From: an uncultured Candidatus Saccharibacteria bacterium
GTDB taxonomy: Bacteria; Patescibacteriota; Saccharimonadia; Saccharimonadales; Saccharimonadaceae
NCBI GenBank assembly: GCA_945873065.1
Contig: CAMCBN010000002.1
Location: forward strand, 62,001-126,000
Direction: 5' to 3'
Length of the DNA: 64,000 bases
The number at the start of each line of letters is the position of its first letter. Position 1 is the first letter of the stretch. A program made the position numbers and the translations under genes. The notes under the pieces were generated by a model. It did not search any database, was not told the DNA's origin, and saw nothing but the letters and a program-made list of their open reading frames with translations. Shown here one piece after another: positions 26,121-34,475 of the stretch.

Positions 26121-26783
26121 ATGATGCGAAAGATTCAGGTCGTCACATTATTCCCTGAGATGTTTGCCGGCGTGTTCGGTAGTTCTATGATGTGGAAGGC
26201 GCAAAAGGATGGCTATGTTGAGTTATCGACTATTGATTTACGGCAATTTGGACTCGGTCCACGACGACAGGTAGATGATACGCCGTATGGAGGTGGGGAT
26301 GGCATGCTATTAATGGTCGAGCCACTGTGGCGTGCAGTGCGGCAGGCAAAAAAGAATGATCCAACAGCCAAGGTGCTTATTATGACACCGCGGGGTGCGC
26401 GCTGGAAACAGGCAATGGCCCAACGGTATAGCGAGGATGAGCAAGGTTATATATTCATTTGCGGGCATTATGAGGGGTATGATGAACGTATTATGGCACT
26501 AGTCGACTGTGAGATTAGTGTAGGCGACTACGTGCTCACCGGTGGCGAGCTACCAGCCATGACTGTTATCGACTCTATAGTGCGGCTTATCCCTGGTGTA
26601 CTTGGTGGTGAGAATAGTGCTATTATTGAGAGTTTTAGTGATGGCGAGACACTTGAGTACCCGCAGTACACTAGGCCAAAAGAATGGCAGGGTATGGTTG
26701 TGCCAGAGGTGTTATTGAGTGGTCATCATGCCAAGATAGCACAATGGCGAGCAGATCATTCATTGCGACAGAGAAATAGTTAA
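26121..26783 (+). CDS. trmD: tRNA (guanine37-N1)-methyltransferase
   Basis: A 220-residue SPOUT-family methyltransferase that makes m1G37 and prevents +1 frameshifting. The trefoil-knot motifs are present: DDTPYGGGDGMLL near residue 53, CGHYEGYDERI near 114 and GDYVLTGGELPAM near 135. Either of two adjacent ATGs (26121, 26124) can start it; a TACACT box at 26110-26115 lies 5-8 nt upstream, so a leaderless mRNA is likely. RimM, its usual neighbour, is absent. Confidence 0.96.
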   Translation: MMRKIQVVTLFPEMFAGVFGSSMMWKAQKDGYVELSTIDLRQFGLGPRRQVDDTPYGGGDGMLLMVEPLWRAVRQAKKNDPTAKVLIMTPRGARWKQAMAQRYSEDEQGYIFICGHYEGYDERIMALVDCEISVGDYVLTGGELPAMTVIDSIVRLIPGVLGGENSAIIESFSDGETLEYPQYTRPKEWQGMVVPEVLLSGHHAKIAQWRADHSLRQRNS

Positions 26784-26995
26784 ATGAAAAAGAACCCAGA
26801 ATGACCTGAGCTCTTTTCCGCGAATGTTATGGTGGATATATCGAAGAGCGATCGATACAATATGTTTGTTTTTGTAACTTCGCTATCGCTATGATAGCGT
26901 AGAATGATTAACGACACAAGACCCTTGGTGTCTATATCAAGATTTTGCAGGGTGGTAGAGTACAAAATGTGTCATCTATCTGGTATGATAAGGGT

Positions 26996-27487
26996 ATGGC
27001 AAAACGACAGCAGTTGGATGTGTTCGCGGCGCTGCGAGATATATTTCCACCGACCTTACGGCGTGATCCGCTGTATTGGCGGAGGTTGGTGTTGGGGCTA
27101 GTAATAATTATTTTGATCATAACGCAATTATTTACGTTCGAGAAATTCCCAAGTATTACGAGTACGTGGCAGTTTCCAGGAGGGGTGGTTGTTGCAGCTA
27201 TATTGGCAGGATTAATACCGCTTCTTGAGGTGTTGAGTTTACCGTTTTTGCTGTCGATGCAACTGTCTCGTAGTCTATGGCGCGTTTCGCAGGGTAGCTT
27301 GGTTTGTGTTAGTACGATGTGGTGTGGTATATCACTGTGGTGTACGTTGACACAGCCGTTGAGTGAGTCTGGTTTGCTTGGTGCTACATTGCCACTGGTG
27401 AATGGCTGGTGGACTGTTAGTTTTTCGCTGCTTTTGTTGATGGCTGCATTAGTCGTTGTGCTGCAACCTCATGACTATGAGCGATAA
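26996..27487 (+). CDS. Unknown membrane protein
   Basis: A 163-residue protein with a basic N-terminus (MAKRQQ) and four hydrophobic helices (about residues 25-42, 52-76, 88-108 and 128-153), ending in HDYER. I do not recognise a family. The frame can open at 26945, but TATGAT at 26984-26989 lies 6 nt before the ATG at 26996. It stands alone between trmD and tRNA-Gln. Confidence 0.6.
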   Translation: MAKRQQLDVFAALRDIFPPTLRRDPLYWRRLVLGLVIIILIITQLFTFEKFPSITSTWQFPGGVVVAAILAGLIPLLEVLSLPFLLSMQLSRSLWRVSQGSLVCVSTMWCGISLWCTLTQPLSESGLLGATLPLVNGWWTVSFSLLLLMAALVVVLQPHDYER

Positions 27488-27558
27488 GTTCATGACGAAG
27501 TGCGCTAGGCTTGAGTGTTGGTGACGATGGTGATATAATGATCAGCGTGCTGCAGCGA

Positions 27559-27633
27559 TGGGTCGTCGCCAAGTGGTAAGGCACTGGGTTTTGGTCCCAG
27601 CATTCGCAGGTTCGAATCCTGCCGACCCAGCCA
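27559..27633 (+). tRNA. tRNA-Gln (anticodon TTG)
   Basis: Acceptor TGGGTCG/CGACCCA with the U1-A72 typical of tRNA-Gln, anticodon loop TTTTGGT giving TTG, T-loop TTCGAAT, discriminator G and encoded CCA. GatC and GatA at the window end suggest that it is charged by the indirect Glu-tRNA-Gln route. Confidence 0.95.
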
Positions 27634-27652
27634 TGTTTTGTTATTTTTAGGC

Positions 27653-27686
27653 ATCGATCCCACGAAGTGGATCGATTTTGTTTTTT
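27653..27686 (+). terminator. Intrinsic terminator of tRNA-Gln
   Basis: ATCGATCC/GGATCGAT stem with an 8-nt loop, followed by TTTGTTTTTT. Confidence 0.88.
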
Positions 27687-27726
27687 ATATTAAACACTGG
27701 TAGTATCTGGTGTTATAATAATGGAC

Positions 27727-28230
27727 ATGGAATGGCTAGTTCGTTTAGCTGCTGATGGATTGATGATACCTATTATTGGCATCGCATTATATGCGCTGAT
27801 TGTTTTGGCACCGCGGCAGCCGGTGCGGATGAGGTACGATCGGTATACACGTGTGTTTATGGCTGGGCTAATGTCGTATTGGTGCGCTAAAGTGATCGGT
27901 GCATTATGGCAGCCAGAAGTCTTGCGGCCGTTTGAAAGGCTCGGTAGTGAGGCTGGAGCGTTATATCTTAATAACCCCGGCTTTCCGTCGGATCACGCAC
28001 TGTTCGCGATGTTTTTGACTATTGCTGTCTGGTATGTGACACGTCGGCGGTGGTTGTCGTTGGTGCTGCTTGTTATGACTATAATTGTATGTATAGGACG
28101 GGTGATCGCATTGGTGCATACGCCACTCGATGTTGTGGGTGGTGTGACTATAGCTGGTATCGGTGCCATATGGTATGCTCCATCGTGGCAGAAGTTGCGA
28201 CCTAGGCTAGCAAAAATAGCGAAAAGATAA
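27727..28230 (+). CDS. PAP2-superfamily membrane phosphatase
   Basis: A 167-residue membrane protein with five to six helices and the PAP2 triad: RPFERLG, FPSDHALF (canonical PSGH, here Asp for Gly) and GRVIALVHTPLDVVGG (His and Asp of the third motif). Such enzymes remove phosphate from lipid carriers, for example undecaprenyl diphosphate (BcrC type), which would fit peptidoglycan recycling. Two ATGs compete; TATAAT (27714-27719) lies 1 nt before the first and 7 nt before the second, so the second (27727) was chosen. Confidence 0.78.
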   Translation: MEWLVRLAADGLMIPIIGIALYALIVLAPRQPVRMRYDRYTRVFMAGLMSYWCAKVIGALWQPEVLRPFERLGSEAGALYLNNPGFPSDHALFAMFLTIAVWYVTRRRWLSLVLLVMTIIVCIGRVIALVHTPLDVVGGVTIAGIGAIWYAPSWQKLRPRLAKIAKR

Positions 28231-28257
28231 TATAATAGCCCCAAAGGGAGTTATTGG

Positions 28258-28905
28258 ATGAATATGGATGAGCAAATATATGCCCGCACAGCAGGCCCAG
28301 ATGAAGTAGCTGAAGCGGCGAGGCAAGCAAAAAAGGCTAAGACAGCGCGAACCGCTACGATCACGAAAACAGTGCTTGATGATGGTCAAGACCATAGTCA
28401 GGCGTTTAATAACCCGTTTGCAAAAGGAGGGTTATTCGATACGACAGATGAGAGCGAGCACATAGTCGATGGGTCTATTGAGGAAATGTCATCAGTCGCA
28501 GTCGGCGCAGTGATCACGGGTGTCGTGGCAGCTGTTGTTTTGTGTTTTATTTCAGCGACGGGCATCTTTGCTAGTGTGTGTAATCAAAGTGTATCAGTGT
28601 GCAGTACGTCGGTATTGTATGGAACTATCGTCACAATGGTAGTGTCAACTATTGTCGGGCTGCTGATGTTGGTGCAGCGACGTGTGTATCGCCCGGCGTT
28701 GGTGATGCTCGCTACTGTAGTAGCTATGTGGCCGGTCGTTGGCTGGATGTTGTATGTGCCGTGGTATATTGCGCTAGTTGCGATTACCTTACTCTTTACG
28801 ATTAGTATTTGTGTATTTACGTGGATTGCTCGACTGCGTAATGTAGCAGTGGCACTCGGAGCAGTGGCGGCTATCGTAGCGCTTGTGTATATCGCGACTC
28901 TATAG
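28258..28905 (+). CDS. Unknown membrane protein
   Basis: 215 residues: a soluble N-terminal part of about 80 residues rich in Ala, Lys, Thr and Asp, then five hydrophobic helices with short loops. A CNQSVSVC pair in the first outer loop could form a disulfide. No family recognised. AAAGGGAG is 9 nt upstream of the ATG. It follows the PAP2 gene by 27 nt, which contains a TATAAT box, so it may have its own promoter. Confidence 0.6.
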   Translation: MNMDEQIYARTAGPDEVAEAARQAKKAKTARTATITKTVLDDGQDHSQAFNNPFAKGGLFDTTDESEHIVDGSIEEMSSVAVGAVITGVVAAVVLCFISATGIFASVCNQSVSVCSTSVLYGTIVTMVVSTIVGLLMLVQRRVYRPALVMLATVVAMWPVVGWMLYVPWYIALVAITLLFTISICVFTWIARLRNVAVALGAVAAIVALVYIATL

Positions 28906-28923
28906 CTTTGGTCGTGTCTCAGT

Positions 28924-28957
28924 AAAAAGTCTTGTGATGTTTTCACGAGACTTTTTC
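28924..28957 (+). terminator. Intrinsic terminator
   Basis: AAAAAGTCTTGTGA/TCACGAGACTTTTT stem (one wobble) with a TGTTT loop, ending in a T-tract. Confidence 0.88.
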
Positions 28958-29004
28958 TTTGTAGTGCCCTATGATGGATAGCGGTCGTTCGGTATACTAG
29001 GTGT

Positions 29005-30075
29005 ATGATGTATATCGGTATTGTGATAAGTATACTGCTTTTGTTGGTTTTATGTATTCTGGTCGGAGTGTTACTCTATAAAATGCGTAGTACTGATATA
29101 GACCAAACCTCGGTAGCTCTACTTAAGACAGATATAACCGAACTAACGCATACAGTGGCAGCGATGCAGCAGACGGTGGGGGACAAATTGGAGCAGTCGG
29201 GCGCTGCGATGCAGACATCAATGCAAAAGCAGCTCAGTGAAAGTGCGAAGTTAATTGCTGATGTGACGCAACGCTTGGTGAAACTTGATGAGACAAATCG
29301 CCGCGTAGTCGATGTGGCTGATGAACTGAAAACACTACAGAATGTCCTGCAGAATCCCAAACAGCGCGGTGTGTTCGGTGAGTTCTATCTGGAAAGTGTG
29401 TTAGAAAATGTGTTGCCACCAGCCCAGTATCAGATGCAGTACCGATTCGCCGACGGAGAAATCGTTGATGCTGTTATTTTTCTTGACAAGGGGCAGATTC
29501 TACCGATTGATAGTAAATTTAGCCTCGAGAACTACAATAGGATGATCAACGCCGAGACCAAATCTGAACGCGATGCGTTATTGGCACGGGTGAGGGCCGA
29601 CCTAAAACAGCGGATCGATGAAACGGGTAAATATATCCGCCCTAGCGAGCATACGATGGATTTTGCTTTTATGTTTATACCAAGCGAGTCACTATATTAC
29701 GACCTACTGATTAATAATGTAGGGCAAGGTGGGTCGAGTCGTGATTTGATAGAGTATGCCTTTCGTGATCGGCGAGTAATCATAGTGAGTCCGACTAGCT
29801 TTTTGGCGTATTTACAAACGGTACTGCAGGGTTTGCGTAGTCTGCAGATTGAAGAGCAAGCTAAGGATATCCAGGTGCGGGTGGGGCGGCTCAGCACGCA
29901 TATTAAAAAGTTTGATGAACTAATGGATAAGATGGGCAAAAGTCTTGCAACGACAGTTAACCATTATAATACGTCGTACCGTGAGCTCGGTAAGATTGAT
30001 AAGGACGTGGTAGCGATCGCAGGAGGCCAGCGGCAGACCGACCCCGAGCTATTAGAACGTCCCCAAAGAGATTAA
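29005..30075 (+). CDS. rmuC: DNA recombination protein RmuC
   Basis: 356 residues: one N-terminal membrane helix (about 4-25), a long coiled coil (about 40-110) and the RmuC nuclease-like domain with QNPKQRGVFGEFYLE near residue 117, LPIDSKFSLENY near 165 and the ALKQRI-like helices that follow. RmuC limits recombination at inverted repeats in E. coli. A TATACT box (28993-28998) lies 6 nt before the ATG. The end overlaps a terminator stem. Confidence 0.93.
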   Translation: MMYIGIVISILLLLVLCILVGVLLYKMRSTDIDQTSVALLKTDITELTHTVAAMQQTVGDKLEQSGAAMQTSMQKQLSESAKLIADVTQRLVKLDETNRRVVDVADELKTLQNVLQNPKQRGVFGEFYLESVLENVLPPAQYQMQYRFADGEIVDAVIFLDKGQILPIDSKFSLENYNRMINAETKSERDALLARVRADLKQRIDETGKYIRPSEHTMDFAFMFIPSESLYYDLLINNVGQGGSSRDLIEYAFRDRRVIIVSPTSFLAYLQTVLQGLRSLQIEEQAKDIQVRVGRLSTHIKKFDELMDKMGKSLATTVNHYNTSYRELGKIDKDVVAIAGGQRQTDPELLERPQRD

Positions 30076-30103
30076 ATACTCACCCTGTAGGGGGTGAGTA
30101 TTT
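30074..30103. terminator. Bidirectional terminator between rmuC and aquaporin
   Basis: Perfect 12-bp stem AAATACTCACCC/GGGTGAGTATTT with a 6-nt loop, between two convergent genes; the A/T arms can serve either direction. Confidence 0.82.
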
Positions 30104-30140
30104 ACGATATTTAAGAGCTGCGTACCCGTAGAACTTTGCT

Positions 30141-31034
30141 TTAGTCGTTTTTGCGCTGGCTAGCAATGAGCAAGTATAGATTACCTCCTAGTGCGGCGCC
30201 TATCAGCGTACCAAAGATAACTTCGAGGCTGAAGCGGCTGTGCGGAGTTTCATTCGGATTTGCGGCAGCACCAGTGAAGCTACTATCTGCGGCCTCTGTG
30301 GCAGCGATAGCGACTGCTGGGTTGAGTGTAGCACCTTTAGCGCGTAGTTCGTGAGGTAGCTGTTGGACGTTTTGGACCGATGATGTATCAACGGTAGATT
30401 GAACTTGTGTCAAAAGACCACCAGCCAGTGCAGCGGCAACTGCTAGCGACAGACCAATACCAACCGCTTGCCCAGATGGTTTAAGCTCTGAACGCGATAA
30501 AACTGCTGCAATGCCAAACATTAACACGGCAGTACCTATCAACTCAATACCAAATATTGACCAACTGAAGGTAGAGAAGTGGTCGAAACTGAGCTTGAGT
30601 GCGTTACCACTGAGTCCGTTTACTGTGATAACAGCAAGCGCACCACCGAGCAATTGGGCTATCCAGTAAAATGGTACGAGCACTGTTTTGAGGCGGCGCA
30701 TCGACCACAGCCCGAACGTAACAGCCGGGTTTAGGTGAGCACCAGAAATACCTCCGATAGCCATAACAGCGACGAGCAGAGTTAGGCCTAAGTATAGTGG
30801 AGCAAACTGTGTGGCTACGCCGATAGCGACAACAGTTAACATGAATGTAGTGATCAGCTCAGCGAAAATGATACTGAGCAGATTGCTTGGTAAGGTTGAT
30901 TCGCGTCGTTCACGGACGACAGTTGTGGTTGTTGGCGCAGCAGCCGTAGCTTTTTCGGTTGATTTAGCCTTAGGTTCTGTGGCTGATTTCTTGGTGGCCG
31001 ACTTTTTGGTCGAAGCGGCTTTTTTGGTAGCCAT
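30141..31034 (-). CDS. Aquaporin/glycerol-facilitator family channel with basic N-terminal tail
   Basis: A 297-residue MIP-family channel with six helices and both NPA boxes (AHLNPAVTFG near residue 102, ATLNPAVAIA near 235). The spacing and small pore-lining residues fit a water or small-solute channel. The first 30 residues are an unusual Lys/Ala/Ser/Thr tail with repeated TKKS/TKKA units, expected to be cytoplasmic. AAGGAGGGG lies 5 nt before the start. Convergent with rmuC. Confidence 0.9.
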   Translation of the reverse strand: MATKKAASTKKSATKKSATEPKAKSTEKATAAAPTTTTVVRERRESTLPSNLLSIIFAELITTFMLTVVAIGVATQFAPLYLGLTLLVAVMAIGGISGAHLNPAVTFGLWSMRRLKTVLVPFYWIAQLLGGALAVITVNGLSGNALKLSFDHFSTFSWSIFGIELIGTAVLMFGIAAVLSRSELKPSGQAVGIGLSLAVAAALAGGLLTQVQSTVDTSSVQNVQQLPHELRAKGATLNPAVAIAATEAADSSFTGAAANPNETPHSRFSLEVIFGTLIGAALGGNLYLLIASQRKND

Positions 31035-31162
31035 ACACCCCTCCTTGGTATTAACATTAAGTGATTTACGTCTCCTAGTATAACATACTTGACCGATATG
31101 GCCTGATTATTGCGTACCTAGAAAAAACACATGCCGTATGCATCTGGTGTATACTAGATGTT

Positions 31163-31435
31163 ATGGGACGATTTATAGAACAAGATCAAGCGCGCAGTCG
31201 ATTGCAGGAGCGAATCGCAGCCGATCTACGAGCGAAGGCTGTTGAGCGTAGTCATGACGAGGGTGATGGTAGCACTCCACCGACGTATGATCCTACTGAT
31301 CCATATCAATCAGAATACTTGAAGGGGACGAAGCGGACGACATCGCTCGCTGCGGTATGGTTGGTAGTGGGATTATTGTTTTTGATAGTACTTGGATTTT
31401 TTATCGCTATGACTATAGCAGGAAATGGATATTAA
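31163..31435 (+). CDS. Small membrane protein upstream of pheS
   Basis: 90 residues: an amphipathic, Arg/Glu-rich N-terminal helix, a YDPTDPYQSEYLKG linker and one C-terminal helix (about 63-85). No family recognised. A TATACT box lies 7 nt before the ATG. It precedes pheS by 8 nt and may be cotranscribed with it. The tail-anchored layout suggests a membrane-tethered accessory protein. Confidence 0.6.
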   Translation: MGRFIEQDQARSRLQERIAADLRAKAVERSHDEGDGSTPPTYDPTDPYQSEYLKGTKRTTSLAAVWLVVGLLFLIVLGFFIAMTIAGNGY

Positions 31436-31443
31436 GGATTATC

Positions 31444-32487
31444 ATGACAGAGTTTGAAGAGGTTTACCATCAGCTAAAAGAAGTGATCGCGACATCGACA
31501 ACACCGAGACAGGTGCTACGGAGTTCAGAATTGCAGAATTTATATGGGCGCATTAGACAGCTTCCGGTTGAGGATCGTAGCGTCTTTGGGCAAAAAGTAA
31601 ATGCATTGAAGCAAGAGTTAGAGCAAGCGATTGCTGTGCGCGAAGAAGAACTATCGCGAGTGGATTTGCCGCCGATTGACGTGACGGCGCCGATGGATGT
31701 TAACGCCGAGATCCCATCGCTTTTGCCGAGCGACCAAGGTTCGACTCATCCACTGATGCGCGAGATCGAGAAAATTTCCGACATTTTCAACCGAATGGGC
31801 TATGTCATTGAAGAATCGCGCGAGATTGATGATCAATTTCATATGTTTGAAAGCCTGAATTTTCCGAAAGGTCATCCGGCGCGCGACGATTACGACACAT
31901 TTATGACCGAAGAAACTGACAAGAACGGCGACCGTTTGATTGCGCCGGCGCACACCTCGACCATGCAAAATCGCGTACTCAAAAAATACCGCGACAATCT
32001 GGAAAAGGGCGAAGCGATTGCTGCTATCGTGCCAGACCGCGTCTTCCGCAACGAAGACCTTGACGCGCGGCATGAACATACGTTCTATCAAGTTGAGGGC
32101 GTGTACGTAGCGAGAGGTGTTAATGTCGGCAATCTTATCGCCACGTTGCAGGAGTTCTTGCAGGAATATTACGGCAAAAAACTTGATGTGCGCGTCAATC
32201 CGTTTTATTTCCCATTCACCGAACCGAGTTTTGAGTTTGCTCTCAGTTGTCCATTCTGCGAAGGCAAAAATTCTGACTGTAAAGTTTGTTCTGGCGAGGG
32301 CTGGGTCGAGTTGCTGGGCTGCGGATTGATCCATCCGAATGTGCTGCGCGCCGCTGACATCGACCCGAACGAATACACTGGCTTCGCTTTTGGTTGCGGT
32401 ATCGACCGCCTGGTGATGATGAAATATGGCATCGAAGACGTGCGCCATTTCGAGAGCGGAAAGTTGGACTTTTTGCGGCAGTTTTGA
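31444..32487 (+). CDS. pheS: Phenylalanyl-tRNA synthetase alpha subunit
   Basis: A 347-residue class II synthetase subunit. Motif 1 region PLMREIEKISDIF near residue 103, motif 2 around RNEDLDARHEHTFYQVEG and motif 3 GFAFGCGIDRLVMMKYG near 315. A Cys-rich insert (CPFC, CKVC) precedes WVELLGCG, as in many PheS. AAGGA precedes the ATG at 31444; longer starts run into the upstream gene. The partner pheT is at 49977, not adjacent, which is uncommon. Confidence 0.96.
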   Translation: MTEFEEVYHQLKEVIATSTTPRQVLRSSELQNLYGRIRQLPVEDRSVFGQKVNALKQELEQAIAVREEELSRVDLPPIDVTAPMDVNAEIPSLLPSDQGSTHPLMREIEKISDIFNRMGYVIEESREIDDQFHMFESLNFPKGHPARDDYDTFMTEETDKNGDRLIAPAHTSTMQNRVLKKYRDNLEKGEAIAAIVPDRVFRNEDLDARHEHTFYQVEGVYVARGVNVGNLIATLQEFLQEYYGKKLDVRVNPFYFPFTEPSFEFALSCPFCEGKNSDCKVCSGEGWVELLGCGLIHPNVLRAADIDPNEYTGFAFGCGIDRLVMMKYGIEDVRHFESGKLDFLRQF

Positions 32488-32560
32488 TATGCGTCTAGAT
32501 TATCAACTTACTATTCATCATAATAAAAACTTGACAACCATGAGAGTAACTAAAGAAACT

Positions 32561-32713
32561 TACAGAAGCGTCCCTCTCCAAAACTTTACTCCTAATTCTG
32601 ACATCGACTGATCCAAATCAATCCCCGAGATCGACCGTTAACTTTATGCGAAGTATAGCTTAAGCCAGCAAGAGATTACTTTTATTGAGGAAAAAGTAAA
32701 GGCGATGGAGTAA
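32561..32713 (+). pseudogene. 3' remnant of a restriction-modification DNA methylase
   Basis: Reading one frame gives YRSVPLQNFTPNSDID-stop-SKSIPEIDR-stop-LYAKYSLSQQEITFIEE and a final stop at 32711. The LYAKY-SL-EEI-FIE ending is typical of the extreme C-terminus of Type II/III adenine methylases (such as DWSKSIPEIDRQLYAKYGL). The two internal stops fit TGG to TGA and CAA to TAA changes. About 50 codons are left. The rest of the 233-base gap after pheS holds nothing else I can identify. The family call is from memory of the motif. Confidence 0.6.
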
Positions 32714-32720
32714 AAGAAGA

Positions 32721-34322
32721 ATGTCTATAGATATGAATCGTGAAGACTACACACTAGTGACTGAAATGTCGGCGAAAAAGGCAAGAGGATATTTTTATAA
32801 ACCAGAGTGCTATGTCAATTTCAAATTACCATACTATGTAAATTTTAAAGAGCTACTGAAAAATGCCCGTGATATTACAAAAGGTAAAAACCAAGTAAGT
32901 GATATGTGCGAAAAGGACGAGTATGGTAGGCCGATATATCCAAGTAGACTCCCGGATGTGAACCATACTATATTAAAGAATAAAAATAGCAGTTTTGCGT
33001 GGCGTCCGCTTCAAATAATTCATCCAGTTTTATACTCTGAATTGGTGAATCATATAACATCCGAGGATAATTGGAAAAAACTCCAGGAATTCTTTCAGAA
33101 AAGAGATAAGTCAAAAGTCAAGTGTGCGAGCATGTTATTTGAATCGAATACGTCCCAGTCAGATCAAGCTATGCAGATTGTTAATTGGTGGAATAACGTA
33201 GAACAAGAAACACTACGTCGGTCGCTTGATTACAGTTTTATGCATCAGACTGATATATCGGATTGCTATGGATCAATTTACACTCACTCATTTGAATGGG
33301 CGCTCGCTGAAGATGGTCGACTTGGCGTCAAAAAGGAAAGGGAAGGGACAGGAAAATCAAGTCATAACTTAGGCACGGAAATTGACAAAAGGCTAAGAAA
33401 TATGAACCAGAACCAAACAAACGGTATACCGCAGGGTTCTGCTTTGATGGATTTCTTGGCAGAGATAATACTTGGCGGTGTTGACATTGAGCTAACAGAG
33501 AGAATCAACGAGGATGCTAGCCTTAAAGATGCGAAAGGTGCGCAAGGTGAGAATTTTAAGATAATTCGTTATCGAGATGATTATAGAATTTTGTCTACCG
33601 AGAACTATACTGGGCATCAAGTAATGAAATTGCTTAGTGATGTGCTGATGAAATGGAACTTCAAAATGAATAATAGCAAAACGTTTCAAACAGATGATAT
33701 TATATCGTCAGCAATAAAACAGGAGAAGCGTGATGAGGTATATGAAGCTCCAGCGAGATTACCGTATCAGAAAGAGGCGATGAGGATATTCTTGCTGTCA
33801 AGAAAATATCCAGGTACCGGATTGATCTCAAAACAGTTGGCGTATTATTATAATAGGATCAATAGAAAGAAGCCTTTAAAGAATATTGACTATGAAGCGA
33901 CTATCTCTATTATAGCTATGATCGCATACTATAGCCCAAATTGCATTTCGTCCGCTGCAGGTATAATCTCAAAACTTATTGAAAAATCTGAAGGTGTGGT
34001 GGATCGCAAATCTACTGTAGAAAGAATAATTGAGAAGTTCGCTGATATTCCGAATACAGAATTTGTTAATATTTGGCTGCAAAGAATTATGGATGGGGAT
34101 ACGGCGATGAGTGATGTGTTTGATAGCGAAATAACTAAGGTGATAGCTGGAAAGAAGGATGCTGGTGTGTTATGGAATTCCAAGTGGCTTACGGACGAAT
34201 ACCAAGAGCGGCTAAATGTTAAAATATCTACCCTCAAGGAAGATGTTGAGTCGGGTGAATTTAGTCCAGTTATGGAGCAAGAAGAGTTTCAGATATTCGA
34301 CGACATACCGTCTGCAGGATAG
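32721..34322 (+). CDS. Reverse transcriptase, defence-type (DRT-like)
   Basis: A 533-residue protein with the RT palm motifs: motif A TDISDCYGSIYTHSFEWAL near residue 173, motif B NGIPQGSALMDFLAEIIL near 234 and the catalytic YRDD in IIRYRDDYRIL near 276. An N-terminal region with FAWRPLQIIHPVLYSELVN and a helical C-terminal part of about 190 residues complete it. Neither group II intron maturase nor retron parts are visible. This fits the unknown-group RTs that give phage resistance (DRT), though I cannot assign a subgroup. The DNA is more AT-rich than pheS and typA. It follows the methylase remnant by 7 nt. Confidence 0.85.
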   Translation: MSIDMNREDYTLVTEMSAKKARGYFYKPECYVNFKLPYYVNFKELLKNARDITKGKNQVSDMCEKDEYGRPIYPSRLPDVNHTILKNKNSSFAWRPLQIIHPVLYSELVNHITSEDNWKKLQEFFQKRDKSKVKCASMLFESNTSQSDQAMQIVNWWNNVEQETLRRSLDYSFMHQTDISDCYGSIYTHSFEWALAEDGRLGVKKEREGTGKSSHNLGTEIDKRLRNMNQNQTNGIPQGSALMDFLAEIILGGVDIELTERINEDASLKDAKGAQGENFKIIRYRDDYRILSTENYTGHQVMKLLSDVLMKWNFKMNNSKTFQTDDIISSAIKQEKRDEVYEAPARLPYQKEAMRIFLLSRKYPGTGLISKQLAYYYNRINRKKPLKNIDYEATISIIAMIAYYSPNCISSAAGIISKLIEKSEGVVDRKSTVERIIEKFADIPNTEFVNIWLQRIMDGDTAMSDVFDSEITKVIAGKKDAGVLWNSKWLTDEYQERLNVKISTLKEDVESGEFSPVMEQEEFQIFDDIPSAG

Positions 34323-34348
34323 GTAAGGAATTATAGCTATGGGTAATC

Positions 34349-34436
34349 TCGCAAATCCTGTGCTAAAATTTGCGAAAGAAGGGGGTCGTCAAAAAAATTA
34401 AAGACTGCTCGACAAGTGACTTAATAATCGTGTCGA
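34349..34436 (+). other. Two hairpins downstream of the RT gene, possible structured RNA
   Basis: TCGCAAAT/ATTTGCGA (8 bp, 11-nt loop, 34349-34375) and TCGACA/TGTCGA (34409-34436) lie in the 150-base gap after the RT stop, separated by GAAGGGGGTCGTC and an A-run. Neither has a T-tract. They could form the end of the RT mRNA or a separate RNA that works with the RT. Confidence 0.35.
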
Positions 34437-34475
34437 TCTAATGAAGACTGGGTGTACTAAAATACTTTATTGAAC

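Noticed and set aside
31651-32448. 265-codon minus-strand frame inside pheS
   Set aside because: Long, but it lies entirely opposite a clear synthetase gene and has no recognisable domain.
32609-32713. Stops in the methylase tail as recoded codons
   Set aside because: Both TGA and TAA occur within 30 codons in a fragment with no upstream part, so decay is simpler.
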